From Bacteroides sp. CAG:927 (GTDB lineage: Bacteria > Bacteroidota > Bacteroidia > Bacteroidales > Muribaculaceae), in assembly GCA_000431155.1 (NCBI GenBank), contig HF985646.1, positions 20,720 to 75,184 of the forward strand: a stretch of 54,465 nucleotides of DNA, written 5' to 3'. Below, piece by piece: positions 35,266 through 44,502 of the stretch. The stretch's first letter is position 1. The number at the start of each line of letters is the position of its first letter. The position numbers and the translations under genes were made by a program. The notes under the pieces are model-generated. The model was not told the origin of the DNA. It made no database searches and saw only the letters and a list, made by a program, of their open reading frames with translations.

Positions 35266-35383
35266 GCAACACTATTGCAACAAGCCGCGCACAAATATTC
35301 TTTAGAAAACTGTCAAAATTCCGTCAAATAGCGCGCATTTCTAACAAATTGTTGGCAAACTTGTGAATTTTTCTATAAAATAG

Positions 35384-35416
35384 TTGCAAAGTAAAAATTT
35401 TGTTGTTTACTTTGCA
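35384..35416 (+). promoter_or_regulatory. Promoter of the secreted-protein gene, spanned by an 11-bp inverted repeat
   Basis: GTTG (35383-35386), 20 bases, and TTACTTTG (35407-35414, one mismatch) form a probable promoter. TGCAAAGTAAA (35385-35395) and TTTACTTTGCA (35406-35416) are a perfect inverted repeat with a 10-base gap covering both elements. In the 338-base stretch 35192-35528 the other visible elements are the terminator at 35215-35265 and the leader hairpin at 35431-35461. The part between 35266 and 35383 is AT-rich, with nothing recognised. Confidence 0.45.
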
Positions 35417-35430
35417 GGGTCAATGGATTT

Positions 35431-35470
35431 GCACCTCCGGCTTTAAGCATCGGGGTGCTTACATTTTTTA
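35431..35470 (+). promoter_or_regulatory. Leader hairpin with alternative pairings and T-run (possible attenuator)
   Basis: In the predicted leader two exclusive stems are possible: GCACC-T-CCG (35431-35439) with CGGGGTGC (35451-35458), or TAAGCA (35444-35449) with TGCTTA (35456-35461). A T-run (35464-35469) follows. The gene start is 59 bases further on. A regulatory role is inference. Confidence 0.3.
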
Positions 35471-35528
35471 GTCAGTGGTAATAGAGTTTCTATACACATA
35501 TATATTAATCATTAATTATTTTATGCTT

Positions 35529-36863
35529 ATGAAAAAGTTTTACACTTTGGCAATCGCTGCTCTCGTAGCAGTCTCTTCCGTTTCAGCTGCAGGGTTTAAG
35601 CAGCTCTCCCTTGGAAAAGATGGTATGGCTAAGTTCAACAAGACTGAACTTTCTGAAAAGATTGCTCTAGGCACTACTGACAAAAAACTCAACAGCATTA
35701 GCACCAAGGATATTGACATCGCCGACATATCCGGAACTTATTCGTGGAGTTATGTTACAATGATTGGTAGCAATGCCGGTTCAACCAAGACCATTGGAAT
35801 GACTATAACTAAGGTTTCCGGTAATAATTACACCATTTCTACTGATGGTTGGACATTCGGTGCTACTTTCAGTCTGCTCTCTCAGACTCTCACTATTCAG
35901 CCTAATCAGGATTTGGGTTATGACGAGTACTATCAGATGCAGGTTTATTTGTATAACCTGAATTATAATAGTAGTGCTGCCGAGAATGAAAACCCGCTTT
36001 CAGCACTCAATACTCCTCTTACTGCTACGATTAATGGTGATAGCTTTGAGTTTGATTCTAATGCTGTCATTGGTATCGGTAATATTGATAAAGGCTGGTT
36101 TACTCTTGCTACTCAAAATGTAATTGCAGTGGCTCAAGGTGTAGTTTGGGATAACTACCAGATTCTTCCTGAAGATGGTTGGGTTGAGGCTGGTACTGCT
36201 CAGTTTGCTGATGCATGGATGCTTCCCGCTGCCAATGTGGATCCTGCTCAATATGCATATGAAGTAGCTGTTGAGAAAAATGAGAATATTGAGGGCATGT
36301 ATCGTCTCGTCAATCCCTATCTAAATAGCCCGATGAGCAATAATGATGCTAAAGCCGAAGGGTTTATAGCCTTTTCAATTGCTGATCCCGAGTTCGTTCC
36401 GGTAGTTCCTCTGTCTTATTGTGGATTTACTGCAGCTTTATCAGGCGGTACAACTGCATCTTTATTGCCCACAAACCTTGAAGGTTATTTCCTGTACTTG
36501 GGTGACAACTATACCAAGGAGGATATAATTGCTGGTCTGAGCACAGAAGATGAACCCTTTGTTCCTTCATCATTTGATGATGCTACTGGCACTGTGACTC
36601 TTAAGAACTGTCGTTGGGCTACAACTAACGAGCCTACCAAGAATTATGTATGGTCTGTAAGTGCGACAGAGTCTGCTGTTCAGGAAGGCTGGATTAAGTT
36701 CGACAACTGGGCTGGTATCAATGGTGTAACCGCTGTTGACAATGAAAACGCTCCCGTTGAGTACTACAATCTTCAGGGCATGCGTATCAACAATGTTGAG
36801 AACAACCCCGGCCTCTACATCCGCAAGCAGGGTGACAAAGCCACCAAGGTTTATGTGAAGTAA
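35529..36863 (+). CDS. T9SS-secreted protein of unknown function
   Basis: The product has 444 residues from ATG at 35529. Earlier in-frame codons back to 35475 precede a standard signal peptide (MKKFYTLAIAALVAVSSVSA) and are rejected. The mature protein is rich in Asn, Thr, Ser and aromatic residues, with strand-like segments (ISGTYSWSYVTMIGSNAGST, VSGNNYTISTDGWTF, GWFTLATQNVIAVA). It has few charged clusters and no cysteine motif. The end (GVTAVDNENAPVEYYNLQGM, GLYIRK, KVYVK) is a T9SS C-terminal sorting domain, so it should be exported to the surface. I recognise no catalytic domain. Base composition is more AT-rich than neighbours. It is bounded by its own promoter and terminator. Confidence 0.75.
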   Translation: MKKFYTLAIAALVAVSSVSAAGFKQLSLGKDGMAKFNKTELSEKIALGTTDKKLNSISTKDIDIADISGTYSWSYVTMIGSNAGSTKTIGMTITKVSGNNYTISTDGWTFGATFSLLSQTLTIQPNQDLGYDEYYQMQVYLYNLNYNSSAAENENPLSALNTPLTATINGDSFEFDSNAVIGIGNIDKGWFTLATQNVIAVAQGVVWDNYQILPEDGWVEAGTAQFADAWMLPAANVDPAQYAYEVAVEKNENIEGMYRLVNPYLNSPMSNNDAKAEGFIAFSIADPEFVPVVPLSYCGFTAALSGGTTASLLPTNLEGYFLYLGDNYTKEDIIAGLSTEDEPFVPSSFDDATGTVTLKNCRWATTNEPTKNYVWSVSATESAVQEGWIKFDNWAGINGVTAVDNENAPVEYYNLQGMRINNVENNPGLYIRKQGDKATKVYVK

Positions 36864-36887
36864 CACATTTTACCAATTTCTCATATT

Positions 36888-36922
36888 GCGGGCGTTCCCA
36901 CTGCGGGAGTGCCCGCTTTTGT
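36888..36922 (+). terminator. Rho-independent terminator of the T9SS-secreted gene
   Basis: Stem GCGGGC (36888-36893) with GCCCGC (36911-36916), extended by TCCC/GGGA pairs, is followed by TTTTGTT. Confidence 0.75.
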
Positions 36923-36990
36923 TCTCTGGCGGTTTTCGCGAACCATGTGCGCATCCGTAGCGTTAGTTATATACTTATTGTCTCTGTACT

Positions 36991-37878
36991 ATGGATAAAG
37001 ATATTGACTTTCGCTCGCTTGTGCCCGACAATTACCGTCATCAGGGCGCTTTGGATTTTAACGCCGCACAATACACCGCTACCTCACATATCTATGACGA
37101 CCTCCCACTCAGCTGGCAGGGTGGTGACTTGGGTATGTTTGCGGTATCCGACATTGCCAACCGTCTCTTGCGCCGCGGTGCAACTCCCCGCTATTTCGCG
37201 GCCGATCTGATAATTGATACTGACACTCCCATATCGGAGCTGCATCGTTTGCGCGATAGCATCCGCGATGCTCTTGTGCAGGCCGAAATGGAGTGTGTCA
37301 GCATCCATACCTCGCTTTCCACTCGTGGACCGCGTTACGGTGTGGCAATCTCTTGTTTCGGTCTTGGGCTTCTTCCTCCCGATCTGGATATAGGTGCCGC
37401 ATGCATTGAGCCGGACGACATAGTGTTGGTAAGCGGCCCTGTAGGTGCCCATGGTGTGGCTGTGGATATAGCCCGTGGGGAGGGGATTGATCCTGTGGCG
37501 GAGGTTGTGGATCACCCTGTGTCGCTCGGCGACATGGTGCACGCTCTTCTGCGCGACACTCCCGGCATCAGGGCCATGTTGCTCCCCACTCGTGCCGAGG
37601 GGTTGATGGATTCGCTCCGTCGTGCCGCCAAAAGGTCTTACATGGCCGTGAATGTGGACCGCACTCTTGTGCCCGTTGACAGTGCCGTTGCCGATTATTG
37701 TGCCGCACGCGGCCTTAACCCGCTCGCCATGCCCACAGCCGGAGTGCTTGTGGCTATTGTGCCGCGTTCGCAGACCCGGGCGGCTCTTGACAGCATCAGG
37801 CGCAGCGCCTACGGTTCTATGGCCGCTGCCATCGGCACTATTGAGGAACTTCCCGCCGGAGAGGTGATTATTAATTGA
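36991..37878 (+). CDS. Orphan HypE/AIR-synthase-like protein
   Basis: The product has 295 residues. The layout follows HypE and PurM-type proteins: QGGDLGMFAVSDIANRLLRR (about 45-65), RYFAADLIID, DIVLVSGPVGAHGVAVDIAR (about 145-165), LLRDTPGIRAMLLPTRAEGL and GLNPLAMPTAGVLVAIVP. In true HypE the middle motif is DPTRGG and the protein ends in a Cys that carries the cyano group for NiFe hydrogenase. Here it reads LPTRAEG, and the end is GEVIIN with no Cys. No other hydrogenase genes are nearby. It is therefore unlikely to make hydrogenase cofactor and may be an unassigned ATP-dependent enzyme. The stop overlaps the first possible codons of the EamA transporter, so the pair is co-translated. Confidence 0.72.
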   Translation: MDKDIDFRSLVPDNYRHQGALDFNAAQYTATSHIYDDLPLSWQGGDLGMFAVSDIANRLLRRGATPRYFAADLIIDTDTPISELHRLRDSIRDALVQAEMECVSIHTSLSTRGPRYGVAISCFGLGLLPPDLDIGAACIEPDDIVLVSGPVGAHGVAVDIARGEGIDPVAEVVDHPVSLGDMVHALLRDTPGIRAMLLPTRAEGLMDSLRRAAKRSYMAVNVDRTLVPVDSAVADYCAARGLNPLAMPTAGVLVAIVPRSQTRAALDSIRRSAYGSMAAAIGTIEELPAGEVIIN

Positions 37879-37883
37879 TTGTC

Positions 37884-38789
37884 ATGAAACCCTCTGTCGG
37901 CAAATTCATTGCGGGAAATGCCTGCATCCTCGTTGCCACCATATTCTGGGGCGTGAATGTGTCTTTCACCAAGGCCCTCATTCCGCAATGGATGACCTCT
38001 GAAAGCATCTCAGCCGTGAGGCTCGTTGGTGGATGCCTGCTCTTTTGGCTTGCGTCACTATTTGTCAGGAACGCCCGTATTGACCGTGCTGACTGGAAGC
38101 TAATCCTGCTTGGCGGCGTTATAGGCTTGTTCGGCTTCATTTATCTGTTTGTCATGTCATTGCGCTATGGCAATCCCATCGACATATCCATCATCATGAC
38201 CCTTCCGCCCATGTTTGTTTTGCTCATGGGCGTACTGTTTCGTCATGCGCGTCCCTCATGGATCGAGCTGGCGGGTGTGGCGGTGTCGTTTGTCGGAGCT
38301 GTGATAGTGATTCTTGACGGCAATTCCGGTAAGGCCGGCAGCGACAATCTTCTTGGCGATGTTTTGGCCGTGGCCTCATGTATATGCTATGCGTTCTATC
38401 TTGTGATTCTTGAGCAGCCTACACGCAAGTATCCTCCTGTCACCCTCCTGCGGTGGGTGTTTCTGTTTTCGGCCATTCCCGGGGCTTTCCTCGCCATAGG
38501 CTTTGACAAGCTTCCCATTCTCCATGCGTCGGTAGCGGCTCCGTGGCTTGAAATAGGCTTCATACTGCTTTGCCCCACATTCATAGCTTATTTTCTGGTG
38601 CAGCCCGCTATCCGGAGCATCGGTTCCGAATTGGTGTCGCTATACCAGTACCTTCTTCCGGTTTTTGCCACTGTGTCTGCTGTCCTCATGGGGCTTGACA
38701 CTCTCCGTTGGGCACAGGTGGCTGCCATGGCCGTTATAATTGCCGGCATGGTGCTTACCAACATCGGCAAGCGTCACCGGCACTCTTAG
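37884..38789 (+). CDS. EamA/DMT-family transporter
   Basis: The product has 301 residues from ATG at 37884 (a TTG at 37875 would overlap the upstream gene). There are ten predicted membrane helices in two EamA repeats, starting ACILVATIFWGVNVSFTKAL and, for the second repeat, LLGDVLAVASCICYAFYLVI. This drug/metabolite family exports or imports small metabolites such as amino acids. The substrate is not predictable. It lies five bases behind the HypE-like gene, so the two form an operon, and a metabolic link is plausible. A strong terminator follows. Confidence 0.88.
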   Translation: MKPSVGKFIAGNACILVATIFWGVNVSFTKALIPQWMTSESISAVRLVGGCLLFWLASLFVRNARIDRADWKLILLGGVIGLFGFIYLFVMSLRYGNPIDISIIMTLPPMFVLLMGVLFRHARPSWIELAGVAVSFVGAVIVILDGNSGKAGSDNLLGDVLAVASCICYAFYLVILEQPTRKYPPVTLLRWVFLFSAIPGAFLAIGFDKLPILHASVAAPWLEIGFILLCPTFIAYFLVQPAIRSIGSELVSLYQYLLPVFATVSAVLMGLDTLRWAQVAAMAVIIAGMVLTNIGKRHRHS

Positions 38790-38818
38790 TTACTGTGTTT
38801 TGTGTTGTATATAAACGA

Positions 38819-38857
38819 TGCAGCGCGACCCCGATAAGAGTCGCGCTGCACTATTTT
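38819..38857 (+). terminator. Rho-independent terminator after the EamA gene
   Basis: A perfect 11-bp GC-rich stem (TGCAGCGCGAC at 38819-38829 against GTCGCGCTGCA at 38840-38850) is followed by CTATTTTT. It separates converging genes and lies 18 bases from the secDF stop. Confidence 0.85.
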
Positions 38858-38874
38858 TATGCTGTGATTACAGA

Positions 38875-41766
38875 TTATTTGCCGGCTTTTTTGTTCTTGC
38901 GGCTGTCGGTGAGGTAAGCCACGGGTGCTGCCACAAACATGGTGGCAAGTGTACCGATGGTTACACCGAATATCATTGCAAAGGTGAACGAGCGGATTGC
39001 GTCACCACCCAGTATGAAGATGCACAGGAGCACAAGCAGGGTTGATGCTGAAGTCATCACTGTACGTCCCAATGTGGAGTTTACTGACAGATTGATGGTG
39101 GTGCCGAAATTCTGCTTGGGATACAGACCTACGTTCTCACGCACACGGTCAAATACCACCACGGTATCGTTGATCTGATAACCGATTACGGTAAGGATAG
39201 CTGCGATAAACGACTGGTCTATTTCCATTGCAAACGGGAACACACCCCAGAACAGGGAGTAGAAACCTATGATGGTGAAGGCTGTGAATGCCACGGCTGC
39301 AAGTGCGCCGAGTGAGAATGCCACGTTGCGGAAACGTACCAGAATGTACAGGAACATTGCCACGAGCGACAGAAGCACGGCTATGACTGCATCGGTGCGC
39401 ATGTCGTTGGCCACTGTAGGACCTACTTTCTGCGATGACATGATACCGATATTCTCGTTGGTGGTGGAGAAGTCGGCTTTGCTCATTGAGCCGATCTCGT
39501 CCTTAAGTCCGGTATAGAGTATGTCGGTGATTTCGTTGTCTATGTTCTCGTCTTCGGAGTCAATCTTGTAGTTGGTTGAGATACGCACCTTGGTATCATC
39601 GTCAATGGTGATTACCGATACCTGAGCACCGTTGAACAGCGGAGCAAGTTTGGTCTGCAGTTCATGGGTCTTCACGGGATGGTCAAACTGTACCACGTAG
39701 TTGCGGCCTCCGGAGAAGTCGATACCTTGGTTAAGGCCACGCAGGAAGAATGAACCAACGATGAGCACTATCATCACGCCTACCACGGTGAAGCTGATCT
39801 TGCGGGCACCAAGGAAGTTGAAGTGGGTGTTGGTGAACATCTTGCGCGAAAGCGAGGTGGTGAAGGTGAGATTCTGGAACGGTTTGCTCTTTTCGCCTGC
39901 TATGAACACTAAGCGGGTCAGGAACACTGCGGTGAAGAATGAGCAGATGATACCGATAATCAGGGTAGTGGCGAAGCCCTTGATGGGACCTGTTCCGAAC
40001 AGAAGCAGGATTACGCCGGTGATGATTGAGGTAAGGTTGGAGTCAAAGATCGCGGAGAAAGCGTTGGCATAACCGTCGGAAATTGCGGTGCGCACATTCT
40101 TGCCGGCGCGAAGCTCTTCTTTGGCGCGCTCGAATATAAGCACGTTGGCGTCAACGGCCATACCCAAGGCCAGCACGATACCGGCTATACCCGACAGCGT
40201 CAGCACTGCTTGGAATGAGGCCAGAATACCGAAAGTGAAGAAGATGTTGAATACCAGTCCGAGGTTGGCGATAAGGCCGGGGATAACGCCGTAGAATGCG
40301 CACATGAATATCATCAGGAGCACAAGCGCGATGATGAACGACATGAAGCCGTCTTCAATTGCCTGCTGGCCGAGTGAAGGTCCGATTACGGTGTCGGAGA
40401 TAATATCTACTTTAGCTGCCATCTTACCTGATTTGAGCACGTTGGCAAGGTCTTTTGCCTCGTCGGTGGTGAAATCACCGGTAATGGAGCTGCGGCCGCC
40501 CTCAATCACAGAGTTGACGCGGGGGGCTGAGTAAACTTGGTCGTCAAGCACAATTGCCACCTGTTTTTCAAGGTTGGCGGCGGTGATGCGTGCCCACTGG
40601 CGGGCTGCATCGGGCTTCATATTCATTGACACATAGTTACCGCCCTGCATGTTGTCAAAGTCGGATGTGGCCGATGTAACCACATCGCCGCTCAGAGCTG
40701 CTTTGCCGTTGGAGGTCTTGAGTGCTATGAGGGTGTAGAGGTCGATTGTGCGTTTTTTGCCGGTAACGGTATCGGTGAATTCTGCGGTCTGGGGTTTAAC
40801 CTCCCATGCAAGTTTCAGGTTGCCGGGCAGATAGCGCTTGGCCAGAGGCGATGCCATGATTGAGTCAATGGCGGCGCGGTTGGCGGCGGTGGAGGTGCCC
40901 ACTACGATAGGATTGTACTGGTTGCCCATCTGGAGGAAATAACCTGACAGACCCATACCGTTGCTGGTGGAGTCGGCGCGGAGGGCTGCGTCAAGCTGTG
41001 CCAACGCTCCCTGCCACTCGTTCATGGTCATTGTTTCGTAGAACTCAAGGTTGGCTGAGGATTTCAGCAGCTCGCGTACACGGTCGTGCTCTTTCACGCC
41101 CGGAAGCTCAAGCAGTATCTGGCCGTCCTTTTCAAGTTCTTGGATATTGGGGGCTACGACACCAAACTGGTCGATACGGCTGCGAAGCACATTGGTGGAT
41201 GAGCTTACGCGGTCTTTGACCTCCTGTTTCAATGCGGCTTCCACGGCATCGGCTTTTTCGCCGCGCTTTACTTGGTCCTTGAACACTACCGACAGGTCGC
41301 CGGTGGGGTCAAGTGCCTTGTACTGCTGGCAGAAGATGGCAACATAGTCATTGCTCTTGGTGGCTTTAACCACTGAGTCTGTGTTGGCCAATGCTTTTTC
41401 AAAATATGGATTGCCCTCGGCATTTGCCATTGAACGCAGTATGTCGGGTACCGAAACCTGTAGGGTTACGTTCATACCGCCTTTAAGGTCAAGACCAAGG
41501 CCTACGCCGAGTTTCTGAACTTCATTGTAAGTGTAGCCCAGCCATACTTTCTCTTTTGATATAGAGTCAATGTATGACTTGTAGGCCATGCGATAGGTGT
41601 CGGAGTTAGTGCCTTGTGCACCTGCTGCCTGATGGGCATATGCCTCTGCCTTGTCCTCGTAGTGGTTGCCCACAACGGTGAACGAAATGTAGAACAGGCA
41701 AATGAGCACCAGGAAGATGGCGATTACACCCGCCACTATACTCCCCAATTTTCCATTGCTTTGCAT
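38875..41766 (-). CDS. secDF: Fused protein translocase subunits SecD-SecF
   Basis: The product has 963 residues. The N-terminal SecD half holds one helix, the large periplasmic P1 domain and the signature GLGLDLKGGMNVTLQ (near 90), then five helices (GIAGIVLALGMAVDANVLIF near 530). The SecF half follows from about residue 650 (ISFTVVGVMIVLIVGSFFLR, GIDFSGGRNYVVQF). Its membrane core reads IAAILTVIGYQINDTVVVFD near 850. SecDF uses the proton gradient to pull exported proteins through SecYEG. The fusion is normal for Bacteroidetes and some Gram-positives. A -7 TATATTTG lies at 41831-41838 (minus), giving a leader of about 58 bases. Confidence 0.97.
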   Translation of the reverse strand: MQSNGKLGSIVAGVIAIFLVLICLFYISFTVVGNHYEDKAEAYAHQAAGAQGTNSDTYRMAYKSYIDSISKEKVWLGYTYNEVQKLGVGLGLDLKGGMNVTLQVSVPDILRSMANAEGNPYFEKALANTDSVVKATKSNDYVAIFCQQYKALDPTGDLSVVFKDQVKRGEKADAVEAALKQEVKDRVSSSTNVLRSRIDQFGVVAPNIQELEKDGQILLELPGVKEHDRVRELLKSSANLEFYETMTMNEWQGALAQLDAALRADSTSNGMGLSGYFLQMGNQYNPIVVGTSTAANRAAIDSIMASPLAKRYLPGNLKLAWEVKPQTAEFTDTVTGKKRTIDLYTLIALKTSNGKAALSGDVVTSATSDFDNMQGGNYVSMNMKPDAARQWARITAANLEKQVAIVLDDQVYSAPRVNSVIEGGRSSITGDFTTDEAKDLANVLKSGKMAAKVDIISDTVIGPSLGQQAIEDGFMSFIIALVLLMIFMCAFYGVIPGLIANLGLVFNIFFTFGILASFQAVLTLSGIAGIVLALGMAVDANVLIFERAKEELRAGKNVRTAISDGYANAFSAIFDSNLTSIITGVILLLFGTGPIKGFATTLIIGIICSFFTAVFLTRLVFIAGEKSKPFQNLTFTTSLSRKMFTNTHFNFLGARKISFTVVGVMIVLIVGSFFLRGLNQGIDFSGGRNYVVQFDHPVKTHELQTKLAPLFNGAQVSVITIDDDTKVRISTNYKIDSEDENIDNEITDILYTGLKDEIGSMSKADFSTTNENIGIMSSQKVGPTVANDMRTDAVIAVLLSLVAMFLYILVRFRNVAFSLGALAAVAFTAFTIIGFYSLFWGVFPFAMEIDQSFIAAILTVIGYQINDTVVVFDRVRENVGLYPKQNFGTTINLSVNSTLGRTVMTSASTLLVLLCIFILGGDAIRSFTFAMIFGVTIGTLATMFVAAPVAYLTDSRKNKKAGK

Positions 41767-41830
41767 GTGTTGATAGGTAAAATAATGTTTATATTAATTT
41801 ATTGATTTCTGACTATGAAATTTCAGCCTG

Positions 41831-41838
41831 CAAATATA
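41831..41838 (-). promoter_or_regulatory. -7 element of the secDF promoter
   Basis: The minus strand reads TATATTTG, a perfect -7 element, 65 bases upstream of the secDF start. There is no TTTG at the matching -33 position. Confidence 0.45.
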
Positions 41839-41880
41839 ATAAATTATCGTGAATAAAAGCGCTTTGATGGTAGAAAATGT

Positions 41881-42987
41881 TTACTGGAGCGATTTTATGA
41901 ACTCTTTCATCTCATCTTCGTGTGATTCTACGCTTTCAAGCAGACGCACTTGTGCCCGGGTGCGCACAAGGTTGTGTTCCGGATATTGTATCTTATAATA
42001 GGTGTCGCCGTTGATGTAGTCGGTGAAGAATCGCACTGCCTGCATGTACGGAAACAGCTTGGCGGCATACGGCAGATTCTCTTTCTCCGCTTCCGTAAGG
42101 AAGTTGCCCGCTGTTGACAGGTATCCGCGTGTGAAGGCACGGAATATATCCATGTTGAACCCCACGCGGCTCAGGTCCGGATCGTCTTCGGCTCCGGTGT
42201 TGGCGGCTGTGCGCAGGAAATCACCGTAATCACTGAACACAAACGATGGCATCACTGTGTCAAGGTCTATCACGCACAGCACTTTGCCTGTGGCTTTGTC
42301 AAACAGCATATTGTTCACCTTGGTGTCGCAGTGGCATATGCGTTTGGGCAGCTTCCCTTCGCGATACATACGCTCCGCAAGGGTCATATCCTCGGCGCGG
42401 CGCAGCAGGTCTTCGGCTATGGCTTTGGCCTCCGGCTCGTTGGCAAGGCGGTGTACCGGGTCGGCTTCAAGTGCCTCGTGGAGCTGCTGGAGGCGGAACT
42501 CCATGTTGTGAAAATTGGGGATGCTTTCTATCAGTGTTTCCGGAATATCTACGAGCATGGCCTGAAAACGCCCGAATTCCGCACCGGCTTCTTTGGAATA
42601 CTTCTCGTTTACTATGTCAAATGTGTCGGAGTCGTTCACCAGCACCATCACGCGCCAATATTCTCCGTTGGCATCAATGTAATAGCTCAGTTCGGGGTTG
42701 TTCTTTAGCGGCAGGAAACGTAGCACATGGCGGTCTATATCTTTCACTCCTTGTTTGAGCAGTTTGCCTCGGATATGGTTGGTGACGGCTAAAATGTTGC
42801 GTTGCAGTCCGTCAACATCTGTGAATATGTGATGGTTGATGCGCTGAAGCACATAATCCGGAGTGTCCGTACCTGCTGTCCGCACGCGAAATGTGTCGTT
42901 GATAAGGCCCGAGCCAAGGGGGGTGATTTCGGATATTGTGCCTTCCAGATCAAACTGGTTGGCTATATTCAGGAGCTTTTGGTCCAT
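41881..42987 (-). CDS. APH-fold sugar kinase, N-acetylhexosamine 1-kinase-like
   Basis: The product has 368 residues. The ATP-binding N-lobe carries GSGLINDTFRV (25-35) and LQRINHHIFTDVDGLQRNIL (48-67). The catalytic Brenner motif is HCDTKVNNMLF (His219, Asp221, Asn226), and the metal-binding DLD (241-243) is followed by TVMPSFVFSDYGDF. These features match NahK of the lacto-N-biose/galacto-N-biose pathway better than antibiotic kinases. NahK phosphorylates GlcNAc or GalNAc at C1. This would fit salvage of sugars freed by the galactosidase, GH84 and sialidase in this window, but no other pathway gene is adjacent. It has its own promoter and no clear terminator before secDF. Confidence 0.75.
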   Translation of the reverse strand: MDQKLLNIANQFDLEGTISEITPLGSGLINDTFRVRTAGTDTPDYVLQRINHHIFTDVDGLQRNILAVTNHIRGKLLKQGVKDIDRHVLRFLPLKNNPELSYYIDANGEYWRVMVLVNDSDTFDIVNEKYSKEAGAEFGRFQAMLVDIPETLIESIPNFHNMEFRLQQLHEALEADPVHRLANEPEAKAIAEDLLRRAEDMTLAERMYREGKLPKRICHCDTKVNNMLFDKATGKVLCVIDLDTVMPSFVFSDYGDFLRTAANTGAEDDPDLSRVGFNMDIFRAFTRGYLSTAGNFLTEAEKENLPYAAKLFPYMQAVRFFTDYINGDTYYKIQYPEHNLVRTRAQVRLLESVESHEDEMKEFIKSLQ

Positions 42988-43017
42988 AAGGCATGTATTT
43001 AAGGTTTTTTATGTCTG

Positions 43018-43049
43018 CAAATATAGCAAATTTACTTTGCTGTCCCAAA
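43018..43049 (-). promoter_or_regulatory. Promoter of the NahK-like gene
   Basis: On the minus strand TTTG (43049-43046), exactly 20 bases, and TATATTTG (43025-43018) match both promoter elements. The leader is about 24 bases. Confidence 0.7.
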
Positions 43050-43067
43050 TACTCCCTTGTTTTGTTG

Positions 43068-44495
43068 TCACTCTTGGCTTTCAGGGGCGGTTTGCACCTC
43101 AAATGCTCCCAGCGTGGCCGGATTGGAGCGCGGGGTGCCGTAGAAATCGGTGGCCGGAAGTGCTGTGTCAAGTTCCGGGTCGGATGCGCCTATGGCCGGA
43201 GAGCCTTCGCGCAGGCGGTAGTCGAAATAATAGCGGCCGCGGTCGGTGAAGAACAGCGGGTCCTGTCCCCATAATATATTGGTGAAATGCTCGTCATCCT
43301 CTCCCTGCGACTGCAGTATGCAGTTTTTCACCCACACGCCGGTGTCGTCAAGGTTTGAGGTGCTCATATCGCCGCCGTTGCCCCACAGTATGCTGTTGGC
43401 TATGGTGGCAGAGGTGTAGGGGAGCCCCGATTCATCGTCAGTCACCACATTGCAGTGTTGCAGGGTTACGAGTGGCCCGCTGACGGCTGAAAACAGATAA
43501 TAGTTGCTCAGCGTGCAGTGCAGCATGTTTATTGTTCCTCCTTGGAAATATGCCACGCCCGCAGCTCCTTCGGCCAGTTCGCACCCGGTTATGTTCACGT
43601 TGGAGTGCAGGGTGGTGAGCACTCTTCCACCCGAATTGCGCAGGCGGCAGTTGATAAGCTCAAGTGCCGGGGTGGTACTCGGTGCCACTGAGTCCACAAG
43701 CACTCCGTATTCGGTGTTCTTCACCACCGCATACTGCATTTTTGAGGCTTTGGATGTCGGCCCGAAATATACTCCGCCCCACTGTTGCGACATTATTTCA
43801 TACGGCACATTGGTGGCCACAAGGCCAAATCGGTCGCCGGTCAGTTCTACCGGATTTTCGGGCGTGCCTTTTATGTCAAGTGTGCCGTGTACGGTGAGTT
43901 GTGCGCCGGAATGAAAATACAGCTTCATGCCTGCTCCTATGGTGAGTTTGGCTCCTTCGGCCACCACAAGCGAGTCAAAGATTTGGCGCGGCATTCCGTC
44001 GCTCCAGTCTGTGTCAGCATCTATGATATGGCCGTGGAGACGGTCCACATCCTGGCCGTCTGCGGTTATCACCACCTCCTGAATCTTGCCGTTGGTCTCA
44101 AACTCTATGGTCTCCTCCACGGTCAGGGGCAATGCGGAATTCTGCACCTCAAGACATGCGTCCACAAACACATATATTGAGTCATTGGGGCGGATCTCCA
44201 CGTTGTTGAACTCCCGTCCGCTTTGGCCGTCCACATTCAGACGAAACATTCCGGTTCCGCCGTTCTTGAATCCCACGCGGCTCATTGACAATATCTTGTC
44301 GTGAGGATTGTAAACGCGTATGGAATATGTAGCTGTGCCTTCGGAGGTGAATACTGTGCCCATTTTCAGTGTGTCGGTGGAAAATGTGGGCTGGTCGGAC
44401 GGCGATGAGCTGATGCCGTCCTCTATGCATGCGGTCATGGCCACACCCATCAGGGCGGCTATGATCGGAATTATTATTTTGTGTATCTGTTTCAT
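43068..44495 (-). CDS. Lipoprotein with right-handed parallel beta-helix repeats
   Basis: The product has 475 residues. The signal is MKQIHKIIIPIIAALMGVAM followed by TAC, lipid Cys23. A beta-sandwich-like part (about 35-150: TATYSIRVYNPHDKILSMSR) comes first. Then come parallel beta-helix rungs from about residue 175 to 440 (LTIGAGMKLYFHSGAQLTVH, LELINCRLRNSGGRVL, ITGCELAEGAAGVAYFQGGT, ATIANSILWGNGGDMS). The end (LREGSPAIGASDPEL, TLGAFEV) is the usual finish of choice-of-anchor-Q type beta-helix proteins. Such folds often bind or cleave polysaccharides, but no catalytic residues could be assigned. It begins seven bases after the 832-residue gene and must share its transcript. Confidence 0.8.
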   Translation of the reverse strand: MKQIHKIIIPIIAALMGVAMTACIEDGISSSPSDQPTFSTDTLKMGTVFTSEGTATYSIRVYNPHDKILSMSRVGFKNGGTGMFRLNVDGQSGREFNNVEIRPNDSIYVFVDACLEVQNSALPLTVEETIEFETNGKIQEVVITADGQDVDRLHGHIIDADTDWSDGMPRQIFDSLVVAEGAKLTIGAGMKLYFHSGAQLTVHGTLDIKGTPENPVELTGDRFGLVATNVPYEIMSQQWGGVYFGPTSKASKMQYAVVKNTEYGVLVDSVAPSTTPALELINCRLRNSGGRVLTTLHSNVNITGCELAEGAAGVAYFQGGTINMLHCTLSNYYLFSAVSGPLVTLQHCNVVTDDESGLPYTSATIANSILWGNGGDMSTSNLDDTGVWVKNCILQSQGEDDEHFTNILWGQDPLFFTDRGRYYFDYRLREGSPAIGASDPELDTALPATDFYGTPRSNPATLGAFEVQTAPESQE

Positions 44496-44502
44496 TAACT
44501 AT

